Shown here: piece after piece, positions 13,777-23,581 of the stretch
How the letters are laid out: each line of letters opens with the position of its first letter
Position numbering within the stretch: position 1 is the stretch's first letter
NCBI RefSeq assembly: GCF_013304445.1
Contig: NZ_JAAITA010000017.1
Span: forward strand, 1-59,128
Source of the DNA: Blautia hansenii
Lineage (GTDB): Bacteria > Bacillota > Clostridia > Lachnospirales > Lachnospiraceae
DNA length: 59,128 nucleotides
Reading direction: 5' to 3'
Program-made: the position numbers and the translations under genes
Notes under the pieces: model-generated
Told to the model about the DNA's origin: nothing
Database searches by the model: none
What the model saw: the letters and a program-made list of their open reading frames with translations, nothing else

Positions 13777-14889
13777 TTATCTGCTCACGGCATTGAAGTT
13801 AACCGGAAGAATCAGGTAAATATACTGCTGATTATCGTCCCGGATAAAGCACGGAGCCTTGGCATTCATCAGATAAATGCTGACCTCCTCATCATCAATG
13901 ACCTTCAGTGCGTCAATCAAAAACTTAGGGTTAAAGCCAATCATAATGTCTTTTCCCTCTTTTTCAATGTCAATGTCCTCTTTCATGGAACCAACCTGAG
14001 AATCAATCTGCAGTTCCATCTGTCCATCCTGAATGTTAATGATAATCGGTTTTTTATCCCCTTCTTTTACAAACAGAGTGGCACGGTCAATACAATCTAA
14101 AAATTCTTTTTTGTTAATTTTTACTTTTGTTTCATAATCACTGGAAAGCATCTGGTCTACCTTGAAATACTCCCCTTCAATCAGACGGGATACCACCTTT
14201 GTGTCATCAAACTCAAAGAGAATGTGGTTGGCAGACAGATAAATATCTACCATATCTTCCAGTTCTCCGGATAAAATCTTGCTGATTTCGTTCAGTGTTT
14301 TTCCCGGAACTACTACCTTACGGTTTTCACATTCGTCCTGCAAGCCGATTTTCCGGATAGAAATGCGGTGTCCGTCCAGAGAAATTACCCGCAGCATATT
14401 GTTTTCAATCTGGAAAAGCTCTCCGGTCATCAGCTTATTGTTCTCATTTACTGCAATAGAAAAGATAGTCTGACGGATAATTTCTTTTAAAGTAAACTGT
14501 GAAACCCGTATACAGTCATTCTTTTCAATTAAAGGTAAATAAGAAAAATCTTCTCCTGATTTTCCGGGAATATTGAATTTTGCTTTTTCACAGGTAATGG
14601 TAGCATTTAATTTTTCATCTGTTTCAATGGTAACATCATTATCCGGAAGCTTGCGGACAATTTCAGAAAAGATTTTTGCATCCAGTGCAAGGATACCTTT
14701 TTCCAAAACCATACCCTGAACACGGGTTTCGATGGCAAGTTCCATATCATTAGCCGTCAGTTTGATGTCATTGGTTGCTGCATCAATAAGAATACATTCC
14801 AGAATGGGCATAGTTGTTTTTCCTGGTACGGCTTTCATGACAATGCTGACACTTTTTTGAAGTTCAGATTTTGGGCAAATTATTTTCAT
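13777..14889 (-). CDS. dnaN: DNA polymerase III sliding clamp (beta subunit)
   Basis: A 370-residue clamp that encircles DNA and tethers the replicative polymerase. The three-domain clamp fold is shown by its full length, the start MKIICPKSELQKSVSIVMKAVPGKTTMPILECIL and the C-terminal YIYLILPVNF, where the partner-binding pocket ends. The ribosome binding site GGAAG is followed directly by a consensus DnaA box (TTATTCACA, 14891-14899) before the ATG, so DnaA binding could affect dnaN expression. Confidence 0.98.
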   Translation of the reverse strand: MKIICPKSELQKSVSIVMKAVPGKTTMPILECILIDAATNDIKLTANDMELAIETRVQGMVLEKGILALDAKIFSEIVRKLPDNDVTIETDEKLNATITCEKAKFNIPGKSGEDFSYLPLIEKNDCIRVSQFTLKEIIRQTIFSIAVNENNKLMTGELFQIENNMLRVISLDGHRISIRKIGLQDECENRKVVVPGKTLNEISKILSGELEDMVDIYLSANHILFEFDDTKVVSRLIEGEYFKVDQMLSSDYETKVKINKKEFLDCIDRATLFVKEGDKKPIIINIQDGQMELQIDSQVGSMKEDIDIEKEGKDIMIGFNPKFLIDALKVIDDEEVSIYLMNAKAPCFIRDDNQQYIYLILPVNFNAVSR

Positions 14890-15167
14890 GTGTGAATAAC
14901 TTCCTTTCTGTGTGAGGTGGTTAAATATAAAAATAAATGAATAACAAATCCGTAGTAATCGCCGTAGGGGCTGTGAATATGTGAATAAGTCCCGAAACCC
15001 GTGAAAATACGGGCTTTATGGGTATGGATAACTTTGTGGGTTCATGTTGAAGTTCCAGTGTAACGGCTGTTGATAAAAATGTGGGTAAAAAACCGTAAAT
15101 TTTTTCAACAGAGTTGTCCACATATAATTCACACGATATTCACTTTACGTTGTGGATAAAGTTCAGG
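14890..15167. promoter_or_regulatory. DnaA-box cluster between dnaA and dnaN
   Basis: This 278-base intergenic region carries one perfect DnaA box (TGTGGATAA, 15151-15159), two TTATNCACA-type boxes (TGTGAATAA at 14891-14899 and 14980-14988) and single-mismatch copies (TATGGATAA at 15023-15031, TTGTCCACA at 15114-15122, TGTGAATAT at 14972-14980). Together with the larger cluster on the other side of dnaA it gives the bipartite origin arrangement known from Bacillus. It also likely holds the dnaN promoter. Confidence 0.8.
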
Positions 15168-16526
15168 TTATTTTGAGGGGTTTATTTTCTTCTGTAAAAT
15201 ATCAATAATTTCTTTGGTGGATTCGGAGGTTTCCAGTTCCGCCTCGATTTTATTAATACCATTCATAATTGTGGTATGGTCCCTTCCTCCCAGGACTTTA
15301 CCGATATTTTTCAGTGTGACTTCTGTCATATGACGGCATAAGTACATCACAATCTGCCGTGGAAATACGACTTTGGAATTTCGTTTGTTGCCGGTCAGGT
15401 CAGCAGGAGATAAGTCAAAGTGTTCTGCCACAATATCAATGATAAGTTCAGGGGTAACGATGCGCTTCTGATTAGGAGAAATAATATCTTTTAATACTTT
15501 TTCAGCTAAAGGCAGATTGATTTCGCTTTTTTCCAGATTGGCGTAGGCCATAATTTTGTTTAAAGCGCCCTCAAGCTCACGGATATTGGATTTTATATTT
15601 TTGGCAATGTATTCGATGACCGCATCGTCTATCTGATAACCGTCCAGTTCTTCCTTTTTCCTTAAAATCGCCATTCTGGTTTCATAGTCAGGAGAGGAAA
15701 TATCTACAATTAAGCCCCATTCAAACCGGGAACGGAGACGATCTTCCAGGATTTCCATATCTTTTGGCGGCTTATCTGAGGATATGATAATCTGCTTTTT
15801 CGCACTGTGCAGCGCATTGAACGTGTGGAAAAATTCTTCCTGTGTAGATTCCTTTCCTATAATAAACTGAATATCGTCAATGAGCAGAACATCGATGTTC
15901 CGATATTTTTCCCGGAACTTGGACATAGTGGAATTATTACCATTACGAATAGATTCAATCAGTTCGTTGGTAAAATATTCACTGGTGACGTAAAGTACTT
16001 TGGCGTCGGAATTCTGCTGCAAAACATAGTGGGCAATGGAGTGCATTAAGTGGGTTTTTCCAAGACCAACCCCTCCGTAGATAAACAGCGGATTGTAGGA
16101 TTCCCCCGGAGATTCCGCTACGGCCACGGACGCGGCATGTGCCATCTTGTTGTTGTTTCCTACCACAAAGGTGTCGAAGGTATAGCGGGGATTTAAGTTG
16201 GCTTTTGCAATATTTTCGTTGTGGTCAATGGGATTTGCCACGGCTTTTTCCTTGATTTCTTCCTCAATTTCATCTGGCAGAATAAAAGAAATTTCAAAAT
16301 TTTCCCCAGTAGCTTCTGCAATCGCTACTTTTAAAGGCAGGAGATACTTCTTATTAATATAATCCAAAGCAATATTTTGGTTATTAATGTTGATAGTGAC
16401 CACATTTCCCTCTACTTTATAAACCTTTAAGGGCTTCAGCCAGGTGGAAAAGGAAATATCGGACACATCATGTTCGACCTTAATCATATTTAGAATCTCT
16501 GACCATTTTTCCTGAATTATGTGCAT
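15168..16526 (-). CDS. dnaA: Chromosomal replication initiator DnaA
   Basis: A 452-residue AAA+ initiator that binds DnaA boxes and melts the origin. Domain I is N-terminal; the ATPase core has Walker A GGVGLGKTH and Walker B VLLIDDIQF; the C-terminal helix-turn-helix signature is GGRDHTTIMNGI. The family's usual start is best matched by the ATG at 16526, eight bases after TAGGAG; the in-frame TTG at 16532 is too close to that site. A TATAAT (16547-16552, minus strand) is a likely -10 box. The gene faces away from the main DnaA-box array. Confidence 0.97.
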   Translation of the reverse strand: MHIIQEKWSEILNMIKVEHDVSDISFSTWLKPLKVYKVEGNVVTININNQNIALDYINKKYLLPLKVAIAEATGENFEISFILPDEIEEEIKEKAVANPIDHNENIAKANLNPRYTFDTFVVGNNNKMAHAASVAVAESPGESYNPLFIYGGVGLGKTHLMHSIAHYVLQQNSDAKVLYVTSEYFTNELIESIRNGNNSTMSKFREKYRNIDVLLIDDIQFIIGKESTQEEFFHTFNALHSAKKQIIISSDKPPKDMEILEDRLRSRFEWGLIVDISSPDYETRMAILRKKEELDGYQIDDAVIEYIAKNIKSNIRELEGALNKIMAYANLEKSEINLPLAEKVLKDIISPNQKRIVTPELIIDIVAEHFDLSPADLTGNKRNSKVVFPRQIVMYLCRHMTEVTLKNIGKVLGGRDHTTIMNGINKIEAELETSESTKEIIDILQKKINPSK

Positions 16527-17180
16527 TTTCAATTCTCCTAAATCGTATTATATGCCGGTTTTCAAACACAAAAATATATGATTGACTGATTACTTCATTC
16601 AATCATAGGCAAAAAAAAGTATTATTATCTATATAATATAATAAAAAACCGTTTTTATCAATGAAAAGTTGAAGAGAAATAGAAGAATTACGGCATTGGA
16701 GACGATGTGGGTATGTGGATAAGTGTATGGATACTATTAATATAGGAAGAAATATTCTGGTGAGTGTGAAAAAATTGACAAAATGTGGGCATGTTTGTAT
16801 GTGGATAGAAATGTGTGGATAATGAGGATTGTCTAAAAATAAAAGATTGTGGAAAACCTGCAATGTGAAAAATGTGTATAAGGTAAAAAACAGAATCCAC
16901 ATGTCGAAAACCGTTGAAAAATAAGGCTTTTTAAGATTTTGGAAAAGGAGTATGTGAATATATGGTGAGAGTTATCCACAAGTTATCCACATTTTGTGGA
17001 TAAACTTACGTAAACTTAAAAAATGTGAATAAGTCGGTGTATAAAAATATGGATAAAATTAGTTAAAAGAAAAAATTCGTAAAAGTCTGTGGAAAAGAAG
17101 TGGAGAGATGTGGACAACTGAAAAAAGAGAGAAATACACAGAAAAAATGCCAGAAAAACCGCAGAAATAGAAAGAAAGGC
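16527..17180. other. oriC: replication origin with DnaA boxes and AT-rich unwinding region
   Basis: A gene-free interval between divergent dnaA and rpmH. Perfect DnaA boxes lie at 16714-16722, 16814-16822 and 16995-17003 (TGTGGATAA) and at 16972-16980 and 16983-16991 (TTATCCACA). TGTGAATAA is at 17024-17032. Single-mismatch copies are at 16800-16808, 17048-17056 and 17109-17117. The 33-base stretch 16971-17003 packs two direct boxes and one inverted box. An almost pure A/T run at 16621-16647 next to dnaA is the best unwinding-element candidate. An inverted repeat ATGATTGA/TCAATCAT sits at 16578-16606. Gene orientation reverses here, as expected for an origin. Confidence 0.93.
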
Positions 17181-17209
17181 TTGACGAACACCGACTTTAT
17201 GAATATAAT
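17181..17209 (+). promoter_or_regulatory. rpmH promoter
   Basis: TTGACG (17181-17186), a 17-base spacer and TATAAT (17204-17209). It lies about 95 bases upstream of the L34 gene and at the edge of the DnaA-box array. It probably drives rpmH-rnpA and downstream genes. Confidence 0.85.
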
Positions 17210-17302
17210 TGAAATGATGTTTTATCATGCATAACTAGAGGTGACATCTGAATTAAACAATATCGGAAAGATGTCCATTAATATAAGGGAGGTGCCTTGA
17301 AT

Positions 17303-17437
17303 ATGAAAATGACATTTCAGCCAAAGAAAAGACAGCGTTCCAAAGTTCACGGATTCAGAGCTAGAATGAGCAGTGCTGGCGGAAGAAAAGTTTTAGCTGC
17401 TAGAAGAGCAAAAGGAAGAAAAAAATTATCAGCATAA
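17303..17437 (+). CDS. rpmH: 50S ribosomal protein L34
   Basis: A 44-residue, strongly basic ribosomal protein that starts [20 protein letters not shown] and ends GRKKLSA, matching the L34 family over its full length. GGGAGGTG lies upstream of the ATG. It is the first gene to the right of oriC, followed by rnpA, the most conserved neighbour pair at bacterial origins. Confidence 0.97.
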   Translation: MKMTFQPKKRQRSKVHGFRARMSSAGGRKVLAARRAKGRKKLSA

Positions 17438-17485
17438 GACCGCAGACATGTGGTCTTTTCTTCTCTTTGCGGTAAAGGATAGGGT

Positions 17486-17857
17486 ATGAAATATTCGGAA
17501 TCATTAAAAAAGAACAGAGATTTTCAGCTGGTTTATAAAAGAGGAACATCATTTGCGAATCGTTATCTGGTTATGTACATTAAGGAAAATCAGCTGAATC
17601 GTAACAGACTTGGTATATCTGTAAGCAAGAAAGTGGGAAATAGTGTAGTAAGACATCATTTGACACGATTAATCAGAGAGAGTTACCGTCTGAATGAGGA
17701 AAAATTTTGCTGCGGATATGATATAGTAGTTATTGTCAGAGTAAGTGGAAAAGAGCAGGGGTTCCATTCTTTACAGAGTGCCTTGCTGCATTTGGGAAAA
17801 CTCCACAAAATAATGAGAAGTGAAGAGAATGAAAAAAATATTAATCATCTTGATTAA
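17486..17857 (+). CDS. rnpA: Ribonuclease P protein component
   Basis: A 123-residue basic protein that assists the RNase P RNA in removing 5' leaders from tRNA precursors. The N-terminus [12 protein letters not shown] and the RNR-type motif [20 protein letters not shown] are diagnostic. Its 3' end overlaps the start of yidD, indicating translational coupling. Confidence 0.96.
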   Translation: MKYSESLKKNRDFQLVYKRGTSFANRYLVMYIKENQLNRNRLGISVSKKVGNSVVRHHLTRLIRESYRLNEEKFCCGYDIVVIVRVSGKEQGFHSLQSALLHLGKLHKIMRSEENEKNINHLD

Positions 17858-18038
17858 AGGATATCAGAAATATTTGTCGCCGCTTAAAAGCACACGCTGC
17901 CCTTATATTCCCACCTGTTCGCAATATGGGTTGGAGGCTGTTGAAAAATACGGAGCGCTCAAAGGGGGGCTTCTGGCAGCATGGAGAATTTTAAGATGTA
18001 ATCCCTTTTCAAAGGGAGGGTACGACCCGGTGCCGTAG
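17829..18038 (+). CDS. yidD: Membrane protein insertion efficiency factor YidD
   Basis: A 69-residue protein of the YidD family, which helps YidC-mediated membrane insertion. The core motif [22 protein letters not shown] and the terminal [12 protein letters not shown] are clear. An amphipathic N-terminal helix is expected to lie on the membrane. I chose the ATG at 17829 because its product begins like other YidD proteins ([19 protein letters not shown]); an in-frame GTG at 17820 is possible. It overlaps rnpA by 29 bases. Confidence 0.93.
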   Translation: MKKILIILIKGYQKYLSPLKSTRCPYIPTCSQYGLEAVEKYGALKGGLLAAWRILRCNPFSKGGYDPVP

Positions 18039-18088
18039 AGCACCGAAAGAAAATAGAAGGGTGACAAAAACAGAAGGAGGAAACTGTT

Positions 18089-19366
18089 TTGGGTGTGTTA
18101 CTGACTAAGAGTACCATGCCGATTGTAAACTGGGTAGCAGAAGTGCTGGGCTGGCTTATGAACGGCATTTATAGTATCGGAGTGCATAATTTAGGTCTGT
18201 GTATTATTATCTTTACACTGATTATCTATGCTTTTATGACTCCGCTTCAGATAAAACAGCAGAAATTTGCAAAAATGAATGCGGTTATGTCCCCTGAATT
18301 GCAGAAAATTCAGAAAAAATACAGAGGAAAAAAAGATCAGGCTTCTCAGATGAAGATGCAGGAAGAGACTATGGCCATTTACGAAAAATATGGCGTATCT
18401 CCAACAGGAAGCTGTCTGCAGATGTTAATCCAGATGCCGATTTTCTTTGCTTTGTATCAGGTTATTATTAAGATTCCGGGATATATAGGCGGAATTAGAC
18501 ATGTCTTTGATGCAGCTGTTGCAAATATTACAGAGGTAAAGGGATATTCTCAGATTATCCTGGACTTTGTACAGGAACACGGCATTAAAAATGCCTACCT
18601 GCCATTAGAAGGAACGTTAACGAACAATCAGGTCGTAGACTTTTTATATGCACTGTCTCCCTCTCAGTGGGACCAGCTTGCAGATGTAAATAAATTCCAG
18701 GGCTTTGCTGATGTGTTGAATCAGGCAGCAGATAAACTGCATCCCATGCAGAATTTCCTGGGTCTGAACATTGCGGACAACCCATGGGCGCTGATTCAGT
18801 CCGGATGGAATTCTCATAGCTATGTGTTGATTTTTGCAGCAGTGCTGATTCCGGTGTTGGCATGGGCGACCCAGGTTCTGAACATGAAGTTAATGCCGTC
18901 TGCAGCAAGCACCAGTGACAACGGAGCTGCGTCCTCCATGGAAGCCACTATGAAGAGCATGAACATGATTATGCCTTTATTTACAGCATTTATCTGTTTC
19001 ACATTCCCGGTTGGTATTGGTATTTACTGGATTATAGGTGCGGTTATCCGAAGCGTGCAGCAGGTTGTAATTAACAGACATTTGAATAACATGGATATGG
19101 ACGAATTTATCCGTAAAAACAAAGAAAAAATGGATAAAAAGCGTGCCAAGAGAGGGGTTACTACCCAGAACATCAGTCAGCAGGCAAAGATGAGTGTTCG
19201 TAATATTGAAGAGCCAAAAAGAAAGACGATTACAGAAAAGAGCAATTCTGTGAAAAATACATCAGGCTACAGCACCTCTGTACCGAAGACAAAGCCGGGC
19301 AGTCTGGCATCCAAGGCGAACATGGTGGCACAGTTTGATGAGGCGCACAAAGGAAAAAAGAAATAA
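18089..19366 (+). CDS. yidC: Membrane protein insertase YidC/Oxa1 family
   Basis: A 425-residue integral membrane insertase. An N-terminal helix precedes the conserved core; FTLIIYAFMTPLQIKQQKFAKMN, the charged coiled loop with KIQKKYRGKK and PIFFALYQVI are typical. The last ~100 residues are a lysine-rich cytoplasmic tail. No lipobox is evident, unlike Bacillus SpoIIIJ. The start is TTG at 18089 with a strong AGGAGG eight bases upstream. It is placed between yidD and khpB as in most Firmicutes. Confidence 0.95.
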   Translation: MGVLLTKSTMPIVNWVAEVLGWLMNGIYSIGVHNLGLCIIIFTLIIYAFMTPLQIKQQKFAKMNAVMSPELQKIQKKYRGKKDQASQMKMQEETMAIYEKYGVSPTGSCLQMLIQMPIFFALYQVIIKIPGYIGGIRHVFDAAVANITEVKGYSQIILDFVQEHGIKNAYLPLEGTLTNNQVVDFLYALSPSQWDQLADVNKFQGFADVLNQAADKLHPMQNFLGLNIADNPWALIQSGWNSHSYVLIFAAVLIPVLAWATQVLNMKLMPSAASTSDNGAASSMEATMKSMNMIMPLFTAFICFTFPVGIGIYWIIGAVIRSVQQVVINRHLNNMDMDEFIRKNKEKMDKKRAKRGVTTQNISQQAKMSVRNIEEPKRKTITEKSNSVKNTSGYSTSVPKTKPGSLASKANMVAQFDEAHKGKKK

Positions 19367-19383
19367 GGTAAGGGGGAAAGAAG

Positions 19384-20181
19384 ATGGAATTCAAAGAGTT
19401 TTCCGCAAAAACTGTAGACGAAGCGATTACAAAGGCAAGTCTTGAATTTGAAACATCGAGTGAAAATCTGGAGATTCAGGTAATTTCTGAGGGTAAGACA
19501 GGATTTTTAGGCTTTGGTACAAAGCCGGCGATTATTAAAGTGAAAAGAAAAGAAATCCCGGTAAAAACCACAGAAGAAAAGAAGGAAACAAAAAGAGAAG
19601 TAAAAAACGCTCCTGTAAAAGAAGAGAAAAAAGAGACTGTTGTGAAGGAAGAGGCGCCTGCTAAAGAGCCGGAACGTGTACGGGAAGAGAGAAAAGCAGT
19701 GGTAAGAAGCGAAGAAGAAATTGCGGAAATCAAGGCTGAAGCTGAGAGATTCCTTACAGGAGTATTTAAAGCCATGGAACTTCCGGTAGAAATTAAGATG
19801 CAGTACAAAGAAGCGGAAGGCAATCTGGATATTGAATTTGTTGGAGAGGATATGGGAATCCTCATCGGTAAGAGAGGACAGACTCTGGATTCACTCCAGT
19901 ACCTTACAAGTCTGGTAGTCAACAAAGGCAGACAGGGATATATCCGTGTGAAGCTGGATACAGAAGACTACAGAAACAGAAGAAAAGAAACGCTGGAAAA
20001 TCTTGCAAGAAGCATTGCCTACAAGGTAAGAAAGACCAGAAAGACTGTATCTTTAGAGCCTATGAATCCATATGAGAGAAGAATTATTCACTCTGCACTG
20101 CAGGGTAACCGTTATGTGGAAACCTACAGTGAAGGAAATGAACCTTACCGTCATGTGGTAGTAAAGTTAAAAAACAGATAA
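19384..20181 (+). CDS. khpB: RNA-binding protein KhpB (Jag), Jag-N/KH/R3H
   Basis: A 265-residue RNA-binding protein that in other Firmicutes pairs with KhpA and affects cell division and envelope growth. Residues 1-50 form the Jag-N domain (EFSAKTVDEAITKASLEF). A charged linker of about 70 residues rich in K and E follows. The KH domain has GILIGKRGQTLDSLQYL and the C-terminal R3H domain ends the protein. It follows yidC by 17 bases. Confidence 0.95.
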   Translation: MEFKEFSAKTVDEAITKASLEFETSSENLEIQVISEGKTGFLGFGTKPAIIKVKRKEIPVKTTEEKKETKREVKNAPVKEEKKETVVKEEAPAKEPERVREERKAVVRSEEEIAEIKAEAERFLTGVFKAMELPVEIKMQYKEAEGNLDIEFVGEDMGILIGKRGQTLDSLQYLTSLVVNKGRQGYIRVKLDTEDYRNRRKETLENLARSIAYKVRKTRKTVSLEPMNPYERRIIHSALQGNRYVETYSEGNEPYRHVVVKLKNR

Positions 20182-20208
20182 CAACATACAGTAAAACATC
20201 ATTATTCT

Positions 20209-20265
20209 AGGTGAAAGCGTGAATAAGAAGGGTTATCCCTGCGCTTTTGCCTGGAATATTTTTTT
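20209..20265 (+). terminator. Candidate hairpin terminator/attenuator between khpB and mnmE
   Basis: Arms 20209-20219 and 20242-20252 pair over 11 base pairs (two G-T wobbles), with a small GGG/CCC stem in the loop. A run of seven T follows five bases later (20259-20265). The T run lies immediately before the mnmE ribosome binding site, so the element may attenuate rather than fully stop transcription. Confidence 0.45.
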
Positions 20266-20277
20266 AGGAGGGATTTT

Positions 20278-21651
20278 ATGACAGATACCATAGCAGCAGT
20301 TGCTACGGCCATGACTGCGTCAGGAATCGGAATTATCCGTATGAGCGGGCCGGACAGCCGGAAGATTGCCGGTAAGGTATACCGCTCGAAAGGTGGAAAG
20401 AAAAGGATAGAAGAGGTGTCTTCTCACACCATAAATTATGGTTTTATCTGTGACGGGGAGGAAACCATAGATGAAGTTCTGGTCATGGTTATGGACGGTC
20501 CCAGAAGTTATACAGGAGAGGATACCGTGGAGATTGACTGCCATGGCGGTGTGCTGGCCATGAAAAGAGTGCTGGAAACCGTGGTGAAGTACGGGGCCAG
20601 ACCGGCGGAGCCGGGAGAGTTTACCAAGAGGGCCTTTTTAAACGGCAGAATGGATTTGTCCCAGGCGGAAGCCGTCATTGACGTCATCAATGCCAAAAAC
20701 GAGTATGCGCTGAAAAGTTCCCTGGGGCAGTTAAAGGGAAACATTCAGAAGGCCATTCAGGAAATCCGAGAGAGGATTATTTTTCAGATTGCCTATATTG
20801 AATCTGCCCTGGATGACCCGGAACACATCAGTATAGACGGGTACGGAGAGACGTTGGGAAAAGAAGTAGAACTTCTCAAGGAAAGACTGCAGCAGCTTCT
20901 GCAGACGGTACGGGAAGGGAAACTGATGAAAGAGGGAATTAAGACCGTAATTCTGGGGAAACCCAATGCGGGAAAATCTTCTCTTTTAAATATATTGGTG
21001 GGGGAAGAAAGGGCCATTGTCACGGATATCGCAGGCACAACCAGAGATATTCTGGAAGAAAGCATTGTGCTGCACGGCATTTCCCTTCGCATGATTGACA
21101 CAGCGGGAATCCGCAGCACAGAAGATGTGGTGGAAAAAATCGGTGTGAAAAAGGCCATTGAATATGCAAAAGACGCGGATTTGATTCTGTATGTGGTGGA
21201 TTCTTCTGTGCCGTTAGATGAAAATGACAGGGAAATTCTCGAGCTTCTGCAGGACAAACGCGCCATTGTTATTTTGAATAAAGCAGACCTTGATCCGGTG
21301 GTCACAGAGGACATATTGAGAAAGAAAACAAAGCATGCAGTAGTGTCCATTTCAGCAAAAGAAGAAGAGGGAATTGACCTTCTGGAACAACAGATGAAAG
21401 ACATGTTTTTCGATGGGGAACTGTCCTTTAATGATGAGATTTATATTACCAATGTGCGTCACAAAGCGGCTCTGGAAGAGGCAAAAAGAAGCCTGGAACT
21501 TGTGGAAAACAGTATTCAGATGCAGATGCCGGAGGACTTTTTCTCCATTGATTTGATGAATGCGTATGAGGCGCTGGGCAGTATTATCGGAGAATCTGTG
21601 GGCGAGGATTTGGTGAATGAAATTTTCTCCAAATTCTGTACAGGCAAGTAA
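20278..21651 (+). CDS. mnmE: tRNA modification GTPase MnmE
   Basis: A 457-residue GTPase that works with MnmG to make the 5-carboxymethylaminomethyl group on wobble uridine of certain tRNAs. The N-terminal tetrahydrofolate-binding domain begins [22 protein letters not shown]. The G domain shows G1 [10 protein letters not shown]2/G3 TTRDI and DTAG, and G4 NKAD. The C-terminus ends in the catalytic CTGK. GGAGGG precedes the ATG. Confidence 0.97.
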   Translation: MTDTIAAVATAMTASGIGIIRMSGPDSRKIAGKVYRSKGGKKRIEEVSSHTINYGFICDGEETIDEVLVMVMDGPRSYTGEDTVEIDCHGGVLAMKRVLETVVKYGARPAEPGEFTKRAFLNGRMDLSQAEAVIDVINAKNEYALKSSLGQLKGNIQKAIQEIRERIIFQIAYIESALDDPEHISIDGYGETLGKEVELLKERLQQLLQTVREGKLMKEGIKTVILGKPNAGKSSLLNILVGEERAIVTDIAGTTRDILEESIVLHGISLRMIDTAGIRSTEDVVEKIGVKKAIEYAKDADLILYVVDSSVPLDENDREILELLQDKRAIVILNKADLDPVVTEDILRKKTKHAVVSISAKEEEGIDLLEQQMKDMFFDGELSFNDEIYITNVRHKAALEEAKRSLELVENSIQMQMPEDFFSIDLMNAYEALGSIIGESVGEDLVNEIFSKFCTGK

Positions 21652-21686
21652 AACAAAGGAAAAATATAGAAAGGATAGGGACAGGA

Positions 21687-23570
21687 ATGAGTGTATTAGA
21701 AGAAAATTATGACGTTGCCATTGTAGGGGCCGGACATGCCGGCTGTGAGGCGGCTCTGGCCTGTGCAAGGCTGGGACTGGAGACGATTATGTTTACGGTC
21801 AGTGTGGAAAGCATTGCGCTGATGCCCTGTAACCCCAATATCGGAGGAACATCCAAGGGACATCTGGTGCGGGAAATTGACGCGCTGGGAGGAGAGATGG
21901 GCAGGAATATTGACAAAACATTTATTCAGTCCAAGATGCTGAATGTGTCCAAAGGGCCTGCGGTACATTCTCTTCGGGCTCAGGCGGACAAGCAGGAATA
22001 CACCAGAGAAATGCGGAAAACTTTGGAAAACACAGAACATCTCACCATTCGTCAGGCAGAGGTAACGGAGATTTTGGCACAGGATGGCAAAGTACAGGGA
22101 GTGAAGACCTATTCCGGCGCCCGGTATCATACAAAGGCTGTGGTGCTCTGTACAGGAACCTATTTAAAGGCCAGATGTATTTACGGTGATGTGAGTAATT
22201 ATACAGGGCCAAACGGATTGCAGGCGGCCAATTATCTCACAGATTCCCTGAAAAAACTGGGTGTGGAAATGTTCCGTTTCAAGACAGGAACACCGGCTCG
22301 AATTGACAGAAGAAGTGTGGATTTTTCCAAAATGGAAGAGCAGTTTGGAGATGAGAAAGTAGTTCCGTTTTCTTTTTCAACCAACCCGGAAGACGTACAG
22401 ATTGAGCAGGAATCCTGCTGGCTGACCTATACCAATGAAAAAACCCACGAAATTATCCGGAAAAATCTGGACCGTTCCCCTTTGTATTCAGGTATGATAG
22501 AGGGTACCGGTCCCAGATACTGCCCGTCTATTGAGGATAAGGTTGTAAAATTCGCGGATAAAAACCGTCATCAGGTGTTTATTGAGCCGGAGGGACGTTA
22601 CACCAATGAAATGTATGTAGGAGGTATGTCCAGTTCTTTGCCGGAAGATGTACAGTATGAGATGTATCATTCCGTGCCGGGGCTTGAGCATGCGAAAATC
22701 GTGCGGAATGCCTATGCTATAGAGTATGACTGCATCAATGCCAGACAGCTGTATCCCACACTGGAATTTAAGAACATCAAGGGCCTGTTTTCCGGCGGTC
22801 AGTTTAACGGAAGTTCCGGATATGAAGAAGCAGCGGCTCAGGGTCTTGTAGCCGGTATAAACGCGGCTATGGAGGTATTGGGAAAAGAGCAGATGATACT
22901 GGATCGTTCCGAGTCTTATATTGGTGTGCTCATTGATGATTTAGTGACAAAGGAAAACCATGAACCTTACCGTATGATGACCAGCCGGGCTGAGTACCGC
23001 CTGCTGCTGCGTCAGGACAATGCGGATTTGCGTCTGCGGGAAAAGGGATATCAGGTGGGACTGGTCAGTCAGGAACAGTATGATTATATTCAGTGGAAGA
23101 AAGAAAAAATTGCAGAAGAAGCAGAGCGCATGGAACATGTGCATGTAGGAGCAGTAAAAGAGGTGCAGGAGCTTTTGGAAAAATACGGAAGCACACCGCT
23201 GAAAAACGGAATTTCCCTGGCAGATTTAATCCGAAGACCGGAATTGACTTATGACATTGTGGCGCCATTTGATAAAAAAAGACCGGAATTGCCGGATGAT
23301 GTAAGAGAACAGGTCAACATCAACATTAAGTATGACGGCTATATTAAGCGGCAGTTAAAGCAGGTAGAGGGATTTAAGAAGCTGGAAACAAAGAAACTTC
23401 CGGAAGATATGGATTATGATGCTATCAGTGGCCTGCGTATTGAGGCCAAACAGAAATTAAAAGAATACCGTCCGGTTTCCGTGGGACAGGCTTCCCGTAT
23501 TGCAGGAGTGTCTCCGGCAGATATTTCCGTGCTGCTGGTTTATATGGAAACTTACAGACGAAACAGATAA
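21687..23570 (+). CDS. mnmG: tRNA uridine-5-carboxymethylaminomethyl synthase MnmG
   Basis: A 627-residue FAD enzyme, partner of MnmE. The dinucleotide-binding motif is [16 protein letters not shown], followed by the family block [23 protein letters not shown]. The downstream [20 protein letters not shown] and the helical C-terminal domain ([20 protein letters not shown]) are also typical. It lies 35 bases after mnmE. Confidence 0.97.
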   Translation: MSVLEENYDVAIVGAGHAGCEAALACARLGLETIMFTVSVESIALMPCNPNIGGTSKGHLVREIDALGGEMGRNIDKTFIQSKMLNVSKGPAVHSLRAQADKQEYTREMRKTLENTEHLTIRQAEVTEILAQDGKVQGVKTYSGARYHTKAVVLCTGTYLKARCIYGDVSNYTGPNGLQAANYLTDSLKKLGVEMFRFKTGTPARIDRRSVDFSKMEEQFGDEKVVPFSFSTNPEDVQIEQESCWLTYTNEKTHEIIRKNLDRSPLYSGMIEGTGPRYCPSIEDKVVKFADKNRHQVFIEPEGRYTNEMYVGGMSSSLPEDVQYEMYHSVPGLEHAKIVRNAYAIEYDCINARQLYPTLEFKNIKGLFSGGQFNGSSGYEEAAAQGLVAGINAAMEVLGKEQMILDRSESYIGVLIDDLVTKENHEPYRMMTSRAEYRLLLRQDNADLRLREKGYQVGLVSQEQYDYIQWKKEKIAEEAERMEHVHVGAVKEVQELLEKYGSTPLKNGISLADLIRRPELTYDIVAPFDKKRPELPDDVREQVNINIKYDGYIKRQLKQVEGFKKLETKKLPEDMDYDAISGLRIEAKQKLKEYRPVSVGQASRIAGVSPADISVLLVYMETYRRNR

Positions 23571-23581
23571 GGAGACCTATC

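Noticed and set aside
14998-15013. CCCGT/ACGGG hairpin between dnaA and dnaN as a terminator
   Set aside because: The stem has only five base pairs and lacks a real T run; it is more likely chance within the DnaA-box region.
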